Below are positions 43,201-52,009 of a DNA stretch of 64,000 bases, in pieces. The stretch is from Deltaproteobacteria bacterium (lineage in GTDB: Bacteria; Myxococcota_A; UBA9042; PHBI01), in the NCBI GenBank assembly GCA_020632715.1, contig JACKFA010000004.1, positions 124,001-188,000 on the forward strand, in the 5' to 3' direction. Below the pieces are notes generated by a model. That model saw only the letters and a program-made list of their open reading frames with translations. It was not told where the DNA came from and did no database searches. Position 1 is the first letter of the stretch, and each line of letters begins with the position of its first letter. Position numbers and translations under genes: made by a program.

Positions 43201-45348
43201 GCAGGACACGGGGATGGAGCTCGCGCGGACGCGCCTCACGCGCGACGACCAGTACCGCGTGGACTACCGCACCGGGCGCCTCACGTTCGCCGGCCCCATC
43301 TCGACCACGATGGACGCGCTCTTCGCCATCGAGGGCTACCAGCCGTTCACGGGGCGGCAGCTCCTCGACGGGCACCCGATCTTCGTGGTCGTCGACTACG
43401 AGTCGCGCGCGGTCGAGTCGGCGGGCGGCGTCGCGTGGGGCGTCGAGGCGGCGCAGACCATCGCGGACGTCGTCGAGGTCGGCGGGACCTACGTCCGCGA
43501 GGGGCGCCCCGCCGGCACCGGCACGGCCGACCCGGACGACGACTACCAGCTCTACGGCGGGCACGTGAAGGTGAAGCTCTCGCCGCAGTCGCAGGTGTTC
43601 GGCGAGGTCGCGCGCAGCGAGAAGACCGACGGCGTCGCGCTCGCGTCGGTCGACGGGGGGCTCGCCTACCACCTGCTCGACCGCTCGGGCGGCACGCAGA
43701 ACGGCACGGCCGTGAAGGTCGGCGGCGACCTGCGCCTCGGCGAGATCTTCGCCGACGACGGGCTGGATCTCCGCGTCCAGGGCTGGTGGCAGCTCATGGA
43801 GGAGGGCTTCCACTCGGTCGGGCTCGCGAGCGAGCAGGGCATGGAGAAGTGGGGCGGCGCCGTCACGTGGAAGGCGACGCGCGACGACCGGCTCGACCTG
43901 CGCTACGACGGCGGCACGGTGCTCATCGCGGACGACGCCTTCGACACGGGCTTCCGCGCGGAGAAACGGAACCGCCTCGCGGCGCGCTACGAGCACGACT
44001 TCGGGCGCTTCGGGGTGTCGGTCGAGGGGACGTACGGGCAGCACCGGGACGACCTCGACGGGAAGGTCTACGACGCAGGCGGCTTCGCGGTCGGCGGGCG
44101 GTTCGAGCTCACGCCGCGCCTGTCGCTCTCGCTCGTGCAGGAGGGGATCGTCGGCGGCGACGACGCGATCTTCGGGAGCGACGGCTTCGAGTCGCGCTTC
44201 ACGACGAGCGCGGCGATCGCGTACAAGCTGACCGAGGGGATGGGGCTGCGGCTCGCGGAGAGCGTGCGCTGGAACGGCGACAACGCGACGCGGATCGGTC
44301 TCCACACGCGCGTCGGGGACGGCTCGACGATGTACGTGGAGGACCGGCTCGGGCCCGCGACCGAGGGCGACGGGCGCGTCGCGAACGCGGTCGTGGTCGG
44401 CGCCGACCAGGCGTTCGCCGACGGGACGGGGCGCGCCTACGGCGAGTACCGGATGGACACCGGGGTCGACGCCCGCACGAACCGCGCGGTGGTCGGCGTC
44501 GGGAAGCGCTTCGAGCTCGCGCCCGGGGTGCGCGTGACGGGCGCGTACGAGCGCAGCTACGCGCTGTCGGGGGTCGACCAGGGGCTCCAGCGCGACGTCG
44601 TGAGCGCCGGGCTCGAGGCGGTCGCGGCAGACCGCGTGAAGCTCGGCGGCGTCGCCGAGGTGCGTCTCGACCAGCCCAAGGAGGGCGGTGAGGTCGTGCA
44701 GGCCGTGGTCCGCGGCGGGGTCGACGCGAAGGTGTCGGACGCGCTCACGATCCTCGGGGTCGGCACCTACACGGTCACGCAGAACCTCGACTCGCGGGAC
44801 GTGCTGAAGGAGGACCTCGAGGCGACCCTCGGCTTCGCGCTGCGGCCGCTCCACGACGACGACCTCATCCTCATCGGGCGCTACTCGCGCGTGCTGCACC
44901 GCGAGCAGATCTCGGCGGTGGTCGACGAGCTCGCCGGGGTCATCGCGCAGGGCACGACGGAGGAGGCGACGCACCTCGCGAGCCTCGCGGCGATCATCGA
45001 GCTCGGCGCGCGGCTCCAGCTCACCGAGAAGATCGCCTGGAAGCACGCGGCCGTGCAGGCGACCGGCACGCCGGACGCGAGCTACGACCTGCTCCTCTGG
45101 ATCAACCGGCTCGCGTTCCACCTCATCGAGCGCTTCGACATCGCGACGGAGCTGCGGCTCCTCGCGTCGCTCGGCGACACCGCGGTCACCGAGGAGGCGC
45201 CATCGTCGAGGTCGCGTACAACTTCTTCGACCACGTGCGCCTCGGCGTCGGCTGGAACATCAACGGCGTCGCCGGCGCGCTCCTCCCGGGCTCCGACGGG
45301 CACGACGTCGAGAACGGCTTCTACGTGCGGCTCACCGGCACGTACTGA
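40223..45348 (+). CDS. large OmpA/SdrD-type outer-membrane protein with beta-barrel-like C-terminus (frameshifted near end)
   Basis: About 1,708 residues from GTG 40223 (GGAG 5 nt upstream). Signal peptide to about residue 47 (PAAAQPA). At about 200-290 is an SdrD-B/carboxypeptidase-regulatory-like module (GLVLGRVFCDADGDGVFGG). At about 490-600 is an OmpA-like peptidoglycan-binding domain (LVEVHTDATDYEDGDFTRTRR, GGSRPLRPNVGERNRAYNRRVEI). From about 900 on, the sequence alternates like a many-stranded barrel. The frame is lost at about 45196: adding one G gives EEGAIVEVAYNFFDHVRLGVGW and the end FYVRLTGTY, a barrel-like aromatic C-terminus, with TGA at 45346-45348. A possible promoter is TTTCCC (40159-40164), 17 bp, TAGAGT (40182-40187). 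Its role (transport, adhesion or secretion) is unknown. Confidence 0.8.
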
Positions 45349-45374
45349 TGCGATCGGCGCGCGGTCCGCGGGGT

Positions 45375-45389
45375 GTGAACGGCGTTCAC
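45375..45389. repeat. 15-bp palindrome GTGAACG-N-CGTTCAC (copy 2)
   Basis: Same 7-bp arms as at 20280-20294, here around G. It overlaps the stop codon of the TolB/TPR gene (45386-45388) and lies between convergent gene ends. Confidence 0.5.
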
Positions 45390-47254
45390 GGGCTGTCCTC
45401 GTCGCCGAGCTTCGCGGTCGCGAGGCGCCAGAGCGCCGTCGCGTAGAGGCGCTGGTAGCCGGCGGACGCGATCTCCTGCCACGCGGCGCGCGCGGCCTCG
45501 GCGTCGCCGGCGGCCTCGGCGGCGCGCGCGAGGGCGACGCGCGCGAGGACCCACTCGACGAAGTCGCTCTCCTGCACCACGACCGCCAGCGAGAACGCGT
45601 TCTCGCGCGCCATGGCGAGCGCGCGCGCGAGGTCGCCGTCGAGCGCCACGCGGTGCGCCTCGAGCTGCTTCGCCACGCGCGCCCAGCGCGCGCGCAGCAT
45701 GGCGGAGAGGTCGAGGTCGTAGGCGCTGCCGCGGGCGGCCTCCTCGCACCAGGCGAGGTCGTCGACCGAGGTCGCGACGAGGGCCGTGACGACGCAGCGC
45801 GTCGCGACGGCGCCGATGTCGTCGCTGCTCTCGACGGGTACGCCGGCGATCGCGGCGACGTCGGCGTCGCTCGCGCCGGCGCCCATGGCGAAGAGGGCGC
45901 GCCAGAGCGCGACCTGCGCCTGCTCCACGGGGTAGCGCGCGACGAAGCGGTCGAGGAGCTTCGCGGCGGGCTCCCAGGCGCCCTGGCAGGCGAGCGCCTG
46001 CGCGGCGAGGCTGTAGCTCCACTGCAGGTTCTCCTCGTCGCCGCGCCGCTCGACCCGCTGGATCCGGTCGAGCGCGCGCTGCGCGGCGTCCTCGCAGCGC
46101 CCGCCGAGGATCCGCGCCACGATCGCCATGTGCACGGCCCAGATCTCGTCCGGGTTGCGCGCCGCGATCGCGTCGTACTCCGCGATGGCCGTCGCCCAGT
46201 CGCGCTCGTGGAGCGCCACGTCGGCGCGGATGTCGGGGAGGTCCGCGATGGGGACGCCGAGCTCGGTGAGCGCCGCGCGGACCTCGGCGCCGCGGCCGCG
46301 GTAGCCCAGGGCCCGGGCGTAACGCGAGGCGGCGTCGGCGTCGCCCGGGGCGATGGTGAGGATCTCGCGCGCGACGCGCGCGGCCTCGTCGATGTCGGCG
46401 ACCGTGTAGTCGTTGAAGAGCATCGACAGCAGCGACTCGCGCGTGACGAGGTCGTAGGGCCAGCGGCGCGCGACGGCGTAGAGCTCGCGCACGGCGCCCG
46501 GGCCGTCACCCGCCGCGCGGAGCCGCAGCGCCTCGACGAGCCCGCGGTCGCGCGGCCCGAGGGCGGCGGGGTCCGCGAGGAGCGCGTCGGTCGCGCGCGC
46601 GAGGGCCTCCCAGTTGCGCTCGGCGCGCAGCAGCACGACGCGCTGGATCAGCGCCGGGACGAAGCCCGGGTCGCGCTCGAGCGCGGCGTCGACGAGGCGC
46701 TCCACGCGGCCGTTCTCCGAGAAGCGGGCGGCCTCGCGGGCCTCGAGCGTGTCGCGATACGCGGCGACCGAGCGCGTGAGCCGCACCGGCGGCTCGTCGC
46801 CCGGCGCCACCCCGAGCGCCGCGAAGAGCGCCCGCTCCACGTCGCGCGCGGAGCGCACGGGGTCGTCCGGATCGAGCGCGACCTCACCGCGCCAGCGCGC
46901 GCTGCCGTCGCGCGTGTCGCCGAGCGTGAGCGCGACGCGCTCGGCGCCGGCCGGCCCCGTGATCTCGCCGCTCACGACGGCGTCCGCGCGCATCGTGAGC
47001 GCGTCCCCGGGCGCCCAGGTCGAGGCGCGCCCGCCGCCCGGGACACGCATCGCGAGCACCTCGAACGGGACGGAGATCACGTCGTCCGGGTGCTGGTCGA
47101 GGTCCACGCGGAGCGCGTCCGCGAAGGCGGCCGCCCAGTCCGCGCGGCTCGCCGGCGCGCGCGGCACGAGCACGGCGACGACCGGCCTCACGGGGAGCGG
47201 CGGCAGCGCGGCGTGCGCGACTCCAGGCGCGACGTCGCCGACGCCCGAGCCCAC
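45386..47254 (-). CDS. TolB-like/TPR sensor domain protein, probably the C-terminal part of the adjacent kinase
   Basis: 622 residues from GTG 47254, but that start has no ribosome site. Residues 22-150 resemble the TolB-like domain often carried outside the membrane by Hanks kinases (VVAVLVPRAP, ALRVDLDQHPDD, ADAVVSGEIT, RALFAALGV). The rest is TPR-like helical repeats (ALIQRVVLLRAERNWEALARA, AASRYARALGYRGRGAE, ATAIAEYDAIAARNPDEIWA). The frame stays open upstream through an Ala-Pro linker to the end of the kinase gene. Removing one base from the G4/C4 run at 47295-47298 joins the two into a ~1,015-residue kinase-TM-TolB-TPR protein, a familiar layout. If separate, it would be a soluble partner. 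Confidence 0.75.
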   Translation of the reverse strand: MGSGVGDVAPGVAHAALPPLPVRPVVAVLVPRAPASRADWAAAFADALRVDLDQHPDDVISVPFEVLAMRVPGGGRASTWAPGDALTMRADAVVSGEITGPAGAERVALTLGDTRDGSARWRGEVALDPDDPVRSARDVERALFAALGVAPGDEPPVRLTRSVAAYRDTLEAREAARFSENGRVERLVDAALERDPGFVPALIQRVVLLRAERNWEALARATDALLADPAALGPRDRGLVEALRLRAAGDGPGAVRELYAVARRWPYDLVTRESLLSMLFNDYTVADIDEAARVAREILTIAPGDADAASRYARALGYRGRGAEVRAALTELGVPIADLPDIRADVALHERDWATAIAEYDAIAARNPDEIWAVHMAIVARILGGRCEDAAQRALDRIQRVERRGDEENLQWSYSLAAQALACQGAWEPAAKLLDRFVARYPVEQAQVALWRALFAMGAGASDADVAAIAGVPVESSDDIGAVATRCVVTALVATSVDDLAWCEEAARGSAYDLDLSAMLRARWARVAKQLEAHRVALDGDLARALAMARENAFSLAVVVQESDFVEWVLARVALARAAEAAGDAEAARAAWQEIASAGYQRLYATALWRLATAKLGDEDSP

Positions 47255-47291
47255 GTCGGCGGCCGCAGGCGCGGGCGCGGGCGCGGCGCGC

Positions 47292-48428
47292 TCAGGGGCC
47301 CTCGAGGGCGAAGGCCGCGACGACCACGGCGCCGATGACGGCCGACCCGGCGGCGACAGCGAGCCACGCGCGGCGACGGCCGGGGCGCGCCGCGGGCCGC
47401 GGCGGGCGCGCGTCGTCCCTCTTCGCCAGGATCACGGCCGGGGGCGCCGTGATGTCGCCGGTCGGCGCGCGCTCGTGGGGACCCGGCGGGAGGGCGCGCG
47501 CGGGCCACGACGGCGCGAGGATGGCGTCGAGGCGGGCGACGAGCGCGGCGCCGTCGGCGATCCGCGCCTCGGGGTCGCGGGCGAGGCAGGCGGCGACGAG
47601 GTCCGCGACGTCCGGGCGGGCGTCGGGGACGACCGCGCCGAGCGGCTCGCAGGACGCGGCGGCTACGGCGAGCGCGGTCTCGGCGCGCCCGGCGCGCGCG
47701 AAGGGGTGGCGCCCCGCCAGGAGCCGGTAGAGCAGCGTCCCGAACGCGAAGACGTCGGCGGCGGGGCCGATGGCGTCACGCCCCTCGAGCTGCTCCGGGG
47801 CCATGTAGGTGATGGTGCCGACGACGCCGCCGGCGCGCGTGATGGCGTCGCTCTCGGCGCCGACCGCGAGCCCGAAGTCGACGAGCACGGGGCGGTCGGT
47901 CGCGGTCAGGAGGACGTTGCCGGGCTTCAGGTCGCGGTGGACGAGGCCGGCCGCGTGCACGGCGGCGAGGACCCGCGCGAGCTCGCGCGCGAAGGGGGCG
48001 ACGTCGGCCCAGGGCCACGGCGCGTCCGTGAGGCGCTCGGCGAGGGCGTGGCCGTCGACGCGCTGCATGGCGATGTAGAGGCTGCCGTCGGCGTCCTCGC
48101 CGATGTCGTGGACCTGCACGACGCCCGGGTCGTGCACCTGGGCGAGGGCGCGCGCCTCGCGCCAGAAGCGGGCGCGCGCGACGGTCGACGCGGCGCCGGC
48201 GCGGATCCGCTTGACCGCGACCTGCCGCGAGAGGTGCGGGTCGAAGGCGTCGAAGACGTCGCCCATGCCGCCGCTCCCGAGGCGGCCGCGCACGCGGAAG
48301 CGCCCGATCTGCTTGGGCAGAGGCTCGGCGCCCCCGGGCTCGACCGGCTGGGCCGCGTCGAGCCCGGGGTCGGCGACGCTGGAGTCGAGCGTCTCGTCGA
48401 CTCCGTGCTGGCCGTCCTTGTCGGGCAT
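47292..48428 (-). CDS. Hanks-type Ser/Thr protein kinase with C-terminal membrane helix
   Basis: 378 residues as read. Kinase core about 43-300: LGSGGMGDVFDAF glycine loop, Lys73 in VAVKRI, HRDLKPGNVLL catalytic loop, VDFGLAVG, and TITYMAPEQLEG. A Pro/Arg linker leads to a single membrane helix (AWLAVAAGSAVIGAVVVAAFAL) right at the C-terminus. A kinase ending directly at its membrane helix would lack a sensor. The next open frame begins with exactly such a sensor, so a one-base indel is suspected (see the 45386-47254 entry). Start is ATG 48428, 7 nt from TATAGT, with no Shine-Dalgarno. Confidence 0.9.
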   Translation of the reverse strand: MPDKDGQHGVDETLDSSVADPGLDAAQPVEPGGAEPLPKQIGRFRVRGRLGSGGMGDVFDAFDPHLSRQVAVKRIRAGAASTVARARFWREARALAQVHDPGVVQVHDIGEDADGSLYIAMQRVDGHALAERLTDAPWPWADVAPFARELARVLAAVHAAGLVHRDLKPGNVLLTATDRPVLVDFGLAVGAESDAITRAGGVVGTITYMAPEQLEGRDAIGPAADVFAFGTLLYRLLAGRHPFARAGRAETALAVAAASCEPLGAVVPDARPDVADLVAACLARDPEARIADGAALVARLDAILAPSWPARALPPGPHERAPTGDITAPPAVILAKRDDARPPRPAARPGRRRAWLAVAAGSAVIGAVVVAAFALEGP

Positions 48429-48435
48429 GAGGGCG

Positions 48436-48441
48436 ACTATA
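48436..48441 (-). promoter_or_regulatory. -10 box of the kinase gene
   Basis: TATAGT (5 of 6) on the minus strand, 7 nt before ATG 48428. The hexamer 17 bp upstream is TCCACT (3 of 6). The palindrome core GAACGACGTTC (48463-48473) lies at the -35 position and could be an operator. Confidence 0.5.
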
Positions 48442-48506
48442 CGACGCCGCCAGTGGTCAGTGGAACGACGTTCGCGAGGGCCGCCGAAACCGCCGACGGC
48501 CCGCGC

Positions 48507-48547
48507 CGCGGCCGCCGCGTCGGATCGGCCACGCGGCGCCGGCCGCG
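48507..48547 (-). terminator. GC-rich hairpin after the 48553-49707 gene
   Basis: CGCGGCCG...CCGCGT (48507-48520) pairs imperfectly with ACGCGG...CGGCCGCG (48531-48547) across a 10-nt loop, immediately downstream of the stop at 48553 on the minus strand. There is no T-run. Confidence 0.45.
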
Positions 48548-48552
48548 CGAGG

Positions 48553-49707
48553 TTACTTCACGTTGTCACACAGCATCTTCTCGCCGGTCTTCTGGGAGCG
48601 GTGCTCCCACGCGCTCCACGGGCCGCGCCCGCTGCGCGATCGCTCGAACGTCACCCAGTGGTACTCGCACTCGGGCTCGCCCGCCTTCGGCGCCTTCAGC
48701 CGGTAACACCCGACGACGGACTGGTACTCGGTCGTCGTGCCGAGCTCGGTCTCGGTCACGGGCGCGTCCTCGAGGCGCAGCACCTTCAGCTCGTAGTCGC
48801 TGGCGAACTGCCCGAGCCACACCTTCTTGATGGCGGCGGGCGCGGGCTTCGTCCCGGCCGGGCAGCGCTCGGTCGCCCACGCGGTCTGGCGGTGCGCGAG
48901 CGCCTTCGCGTCCCACTCCGGGATCCGCGCCTGGCAGGGCGCCGCGCCGACCTTGGTGGCGACCTCCTCGCACCAGCGCTTCGCGTCGGCGTACGCGCGC
49001 GCGGCGTCGAGCCAGCGCTTCTTCTCCTCGGCTTTGGCGGCGCGGTCGAGCTCCGCCTGGATGTACTTGTCGGCGGACGCGATGGCCTCGCCTCCCTCGA
49101 GCTCGGCCTTCCACCTCGGGAGGCTCGCGATCGCCTCGGCGACGACGGCCTTGCGCGCTTCGCAGCTCGTGACGATCTCGGCCTTCGCGGCCGTGTCCGA
49201 CTCGCGCATCCCGAAGCGCGAGCGGAGCTCGCCGAGCGCGGCCTTCCCGTCGTCCGGCTTGCCCGCCGCCTTCGCGGCCTCGACGCGCGCCTTCGTCTCG
49301 GCGATGGCGGCGTCCACGAAGCCGGCGCAGTCCTCGTCGAGCGCAGTCATGACCACCGCGAGCTTCTCCTTGCCCTTCGCCGCGAGGTCGTCGAGGCGCC
49401 CTTTCAGCGGCGGGTCCTGGCCGACGCACCGCTTCACGGCGCCCTTGTCGTTGCCGGACGCGATCCCCCAGTAGTAGTCCCAGCCGTCGGCGACCGCCTT
49501 CCAGTGGTCCCGGTAGTCGCGCCACCCGTCGCCGCCGCGCTTCTGCGCGAGCGCCTTGTCGATGGCCTCGAGCCCCTGCTGCATGTGCCGCACGGCGTCC
49601 TTCGAGCACGCTGGCTCGGCCCTCGCGGCGCCGCCGATGGCGACGCCCGCGATGATCCCGGCCACCGCGATCCTCCGCGCGCGCTCTCTGCCCCGAACTC
49701 CGGTCAT
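48553..49707 (-). CDS. exported helical protein of unknown function
   Basis: 384 residues, ATG 49707 with GGAG 6 nt upstream. A signal peptide probably cleaves after GGAARA, leaving EPACSKDA. The mature part is mostly helical and rich in Lys, Ala and Glu, with scattered cysteines (about eight) that could form disulfides. The last ~90 residues look beta-rich (TTEYQSVVGCYRLKAP, CEYHWVTFERS). No family or active site is recognised. It sits between a kinase gene and a divergent STAND regulator, with its own GC-rich hairpin downstream. Confidence 0.7.
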   Translation of the reverse strand: MTGVRGRERARRIAVAGIIAGVAIGGAARAEPACSKDAVRHMQQGLEAIDKALAQKRGGDGWRDYRDHWKAVADGWDYYWGIASGNDKGAVKRCVGQDPPLKGRLDDLAAKGKEKLAVVMTALDEDCAGFVDAAIAETKARVEAAKAAGKPDDGKAALGELRSRFGMRESDTAAKAEIVTSCEARKAVVAEAIASLPRWKAELEGGEAIASADKYIQAELDRAAKAEEKKRWLDAARAYADAKRWCEEVATKVGAAPCQARIPEWDAKALAHRQTAWATERCPAGTKPAPAAIKKVWLGQFASDYELKVLRLEDAPVTETELGTTTEYQSVVGCYRLKAPKAGEPECEYHWVTFERSRSGRGPWSAWEHRSQKTGEKMLCDNVK

Positions 49708-49771
49708 GACCCACTCCTCTCTGGTCGTTGCGCTCTCGCGGGCCAGCGCCCGCGCCCCCTGCGCGGCGCGA

Positions 49772-49800
49772 TCGACAACCCGTCGCCGCCCCGCGATAAT
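49772..49800 (+). promoter_or_regulatory. near-consensus promoter of the STAND regulator
   Basis: TCGACA (49772-49777, 5 of 6), 17 bp, GATAAT (49795-49800, 5 of 6). The -10 ends 8 nt before ATG 49809, and no ribosome site lies between. It is the best-scoring of the leaderless candidates. Confidence 0.65.
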
Positions 49801-49808
49801 GGCTGCCC

Positions 49809-51788
49809 ATGTCCACCCACGGCGCCCCCTCGCTCCTCGTCGAGCACCTCGAGCGCGCCCGCGCCGCCCGCTTCGTCGGGCGCGGGCCGGAGCTCGCGCA
49901 CGTCGCGGCGATGCTCGCGGACCCGGATCCGCCGCGGGCGCTCTACGTGTACGGCCCCGGCGGCATCGGCAAGACCGAGCTCCTCCGGGAGGCGGGCCGC
50001 CGCGCGCGCGCCGCGGGACGCGCCGTGGTGGAGCTCGACGTCGGCGCCCTCCCCCGCGCGCTCGCGGACGCCCGACCGGCCGACTGGGCCGACGCGCTCG
50101 TGATCGTCGACGACGTGAGCGACAGCGAGACCGAGCGCCGCTGGCTCGCGGGCCGCCTCCCCACCGCGCTCCCGGCGAACGTGACGCTGCTCATGGCCGG
50201 CCGCACCGCGCTCGGCGCCGACTGGACGGCCGACGCCGGGTGGTCGGCGCTGCTCGTGCAGCGCGCGCTCGAGCCGTTCGACCTGTCCGAGACGCGCGCG
50301 TTCGTCGCGCGCTGTGGCCTCGCGGACGACGGCGCGGGCGAGCTCCACGCGCGCACCTACGGCCACCCGCTCGTGCTCGCGCTGGTCGTCGACGCGCAGC
50401 AGCGCGGCGAGGCGGTCGAGCCGCTCGCGGCGCCGGGCGGCCCGCTCGACGACGGCGTGCTCGCGCGGATCGCCGACACCCCGCCGACCGCCGGGCACCT
50501 CGCGGCGCTGCGGGTCGCGGCGCTGGCTCGCGCCGTCGACGCCGGGCTGCTCGCGGCGACGAGCTCCGGGGACGACGCCGCGGCGCACCTCGCCTGGCTC
50601 TCGGGGCGCCCGTACGCGCGGGCGACGGCGGACGGGCTGCGGCTGCACGATCTCGTGCGCGAGGCCGTCGTCACGGCGCTCAGGGCGCGCGACGAGGGTG
50701 AGTACTGGCGCCTCGTCGAGGCGCTCCTGCGCGCCTACATCGCGCGCGGCTGGCCGGCCGCGGACGCGTTCTTCGCGCTCCGTCAGCACCCCGGCTTCGG
50801 CCCGATGCGCCCGTGGCTCGCCGAGGAGCTGCCGCTCGCGCCGACACCGGCGCCGCACCTCGACGCGGCGCGCCGGCTGCTCGAGGCGCGCGCAGGCGCG
50901 GAGGCCGCGCGTCTCTTCGACCACTGGCTCGCCGGGGGCGCGTCGGTCGTCGCGGTGACGAGCGCGGGCGGCGCGTTCCGCGGCTTCGCGGCGAGCGTCG
51001 ACCTCGCGCGGGCGCGGCCCGAGGACGTCGCGCGCGACCCGCTGACCGCGCACCTCGCGGCGCGGCTCGGGCCGTTCGCGTCGGCGCGCCCGGTGCTGCT
51101 GTGGCGCTTCTGGGCGTGCGCGGAGCACGATCAGGCGCCTGGGCCGGTGCAGGCGCGGCTCTTCGCGCACATCAACGACGTCGTCATGCGCACGCCGGCG
51201 GTGGCGATGGCGCTGCACGCGTTCCGCGACCGGTCGCTGGCGGACCTCGCGCCGATGGCGGGGATCGCGCGCCGGCCGGAGCTCGACTGCGCGGTGGCGG
51301 GGGTCGCGCACGTGCTGATCGGCGTCGACTTCCGCGAGCGGGATCCGGCGGCCTGGTTCCTCGATCTGGCGCGGCGCGGCGCGCCAGCGGCCGCGGTGGA
51401 GCCGCGCGGGGCCGCCGCGCTCGACCGGGCGGCGTTCGACGACGCGGTCAGGCGCGCGCTCGATCGCGTGGCGCAGCCCGATCTGCTCGCGGAGAGCCCG
51501 CTCCTCGGCGCGCGCGTCGTCACGGCGCGGGCGGGGCCGGACGCGAGCGAGGCCGAGCGGGCGGCGGCGCTCGCGGCGCTCCTCGACGAGGCGATCGACC
51601 GCTTCCGGGACTCGGTGCGCGACGACGACGCGCTCGCGGTGCTCGAGGCGACGTTCCTCGGTCCGCGGCAGAAGCAGGACGCGGTGGCGGCGAGCCTCGG
51701 GATCTCGCCGGCGACCTACCGGCGCCGGCTGGCGGCCGCGGTGCAGCGCATCAAGACGGCGCTGTGGGAGGAGGAGCTCCGCTCCTGA
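49809..51788 (+). CDS. STAND-type ATPase with C-terminal helix-turn-helix
   Basis: 659 residues. N-terminal P-loop ATPase: FVGRGPELAHVAAML, Walker A GPGGIGKT (49-56), Walker B ALVIVDDVSD, LMAGRTALG and a helical GHPLVLALV region, as in AP-ATPase/NB-ARC-like regulators. A middle winged-helix/helical part follows. About 400-560 (QAPGPVQARLFAHINDVV, RRPELDCAVAGVAHVLIGVDF) resembles a conserved, acetyltransferase-like segment seen in some bacterial ATPase regulators; this is uncertain. The C-terminus is a sigma-4-like helix-turn-helix (LGPRQKQDAVAASLGISPATYRRRL). It is predicted to switch with ATP and an unknown ligand and bind DNA. Confidence 0.8.
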   Translation: MSTHGAPSLLVEHLERARAARFVGRGPELAHVAAMLADPDPPRALYVYGPGGIGKTELLREAGRRARAAGRAVVELDVGALPRALADARPADWADALVIVDDVSDSETERRWLAGRLPTALPANVTLLMAGRTALGADWTADAGWSALLVQRALEPFDLSETRAFVARCGLADDGAGELHARTYGHPLVLALVVDAQQRGEAVEPLAAPGGPLDDGVLARIADTPPTAGHLAALRVAALARAVDAGLLAATSSGDDAAAHLAWLSGRPYARATADGLRLHDLVREAVVTALRARDEGEYWRLVEALLRAYIARGWPAADAFFALRQHPGFGPMRPWLAEELPLAPTPAPHLDAARRLLEARAGAEAARLFDHWLAGGASVVAVTSAGGAFRGFAASVDLARARPEDVARDPLTAHLAARLGPFASARPVLLWRFWACAEHDQAPGPVQARLFAHINDVVMRTPAVAMALHAFRDRSLADLAPMAGIARRPELDCAVAGVAHVLIGVDFRERDPAAWFLDLARRGAPAAAVEPRGAAALDRAAFDDAVRRALDRVAQPDLLAESPLLGARVVTARAGPDASEAERAAALAALLDEAIDRFRDSVRDDDALAVLEATFLGPRQKQDAVAASLGISPATYRRRLAAAVQRIKTALWEEELRS

Positions 51789-52009
51789 GGGAGCCGCGGC
51801 GCGAGTGGGTGGAAGCAGGGCGCCGCCGCCTCGCGACGCACGGCAGCGCGGCTCGGGGCATCGAACGTTGCAGCACCGCGTCGTCACGCGTCCTCCAGTC
51901 GCAGTCAGGAGCCACGGCGGCGCCCCAGCGAGGACGAACGTAGCGCGCGATCGGCGCGATGCTGGCCGGGTGAGCGGGTTTTGAGCGGCGTTTGAGCGCG
52001 CCGACGCGG

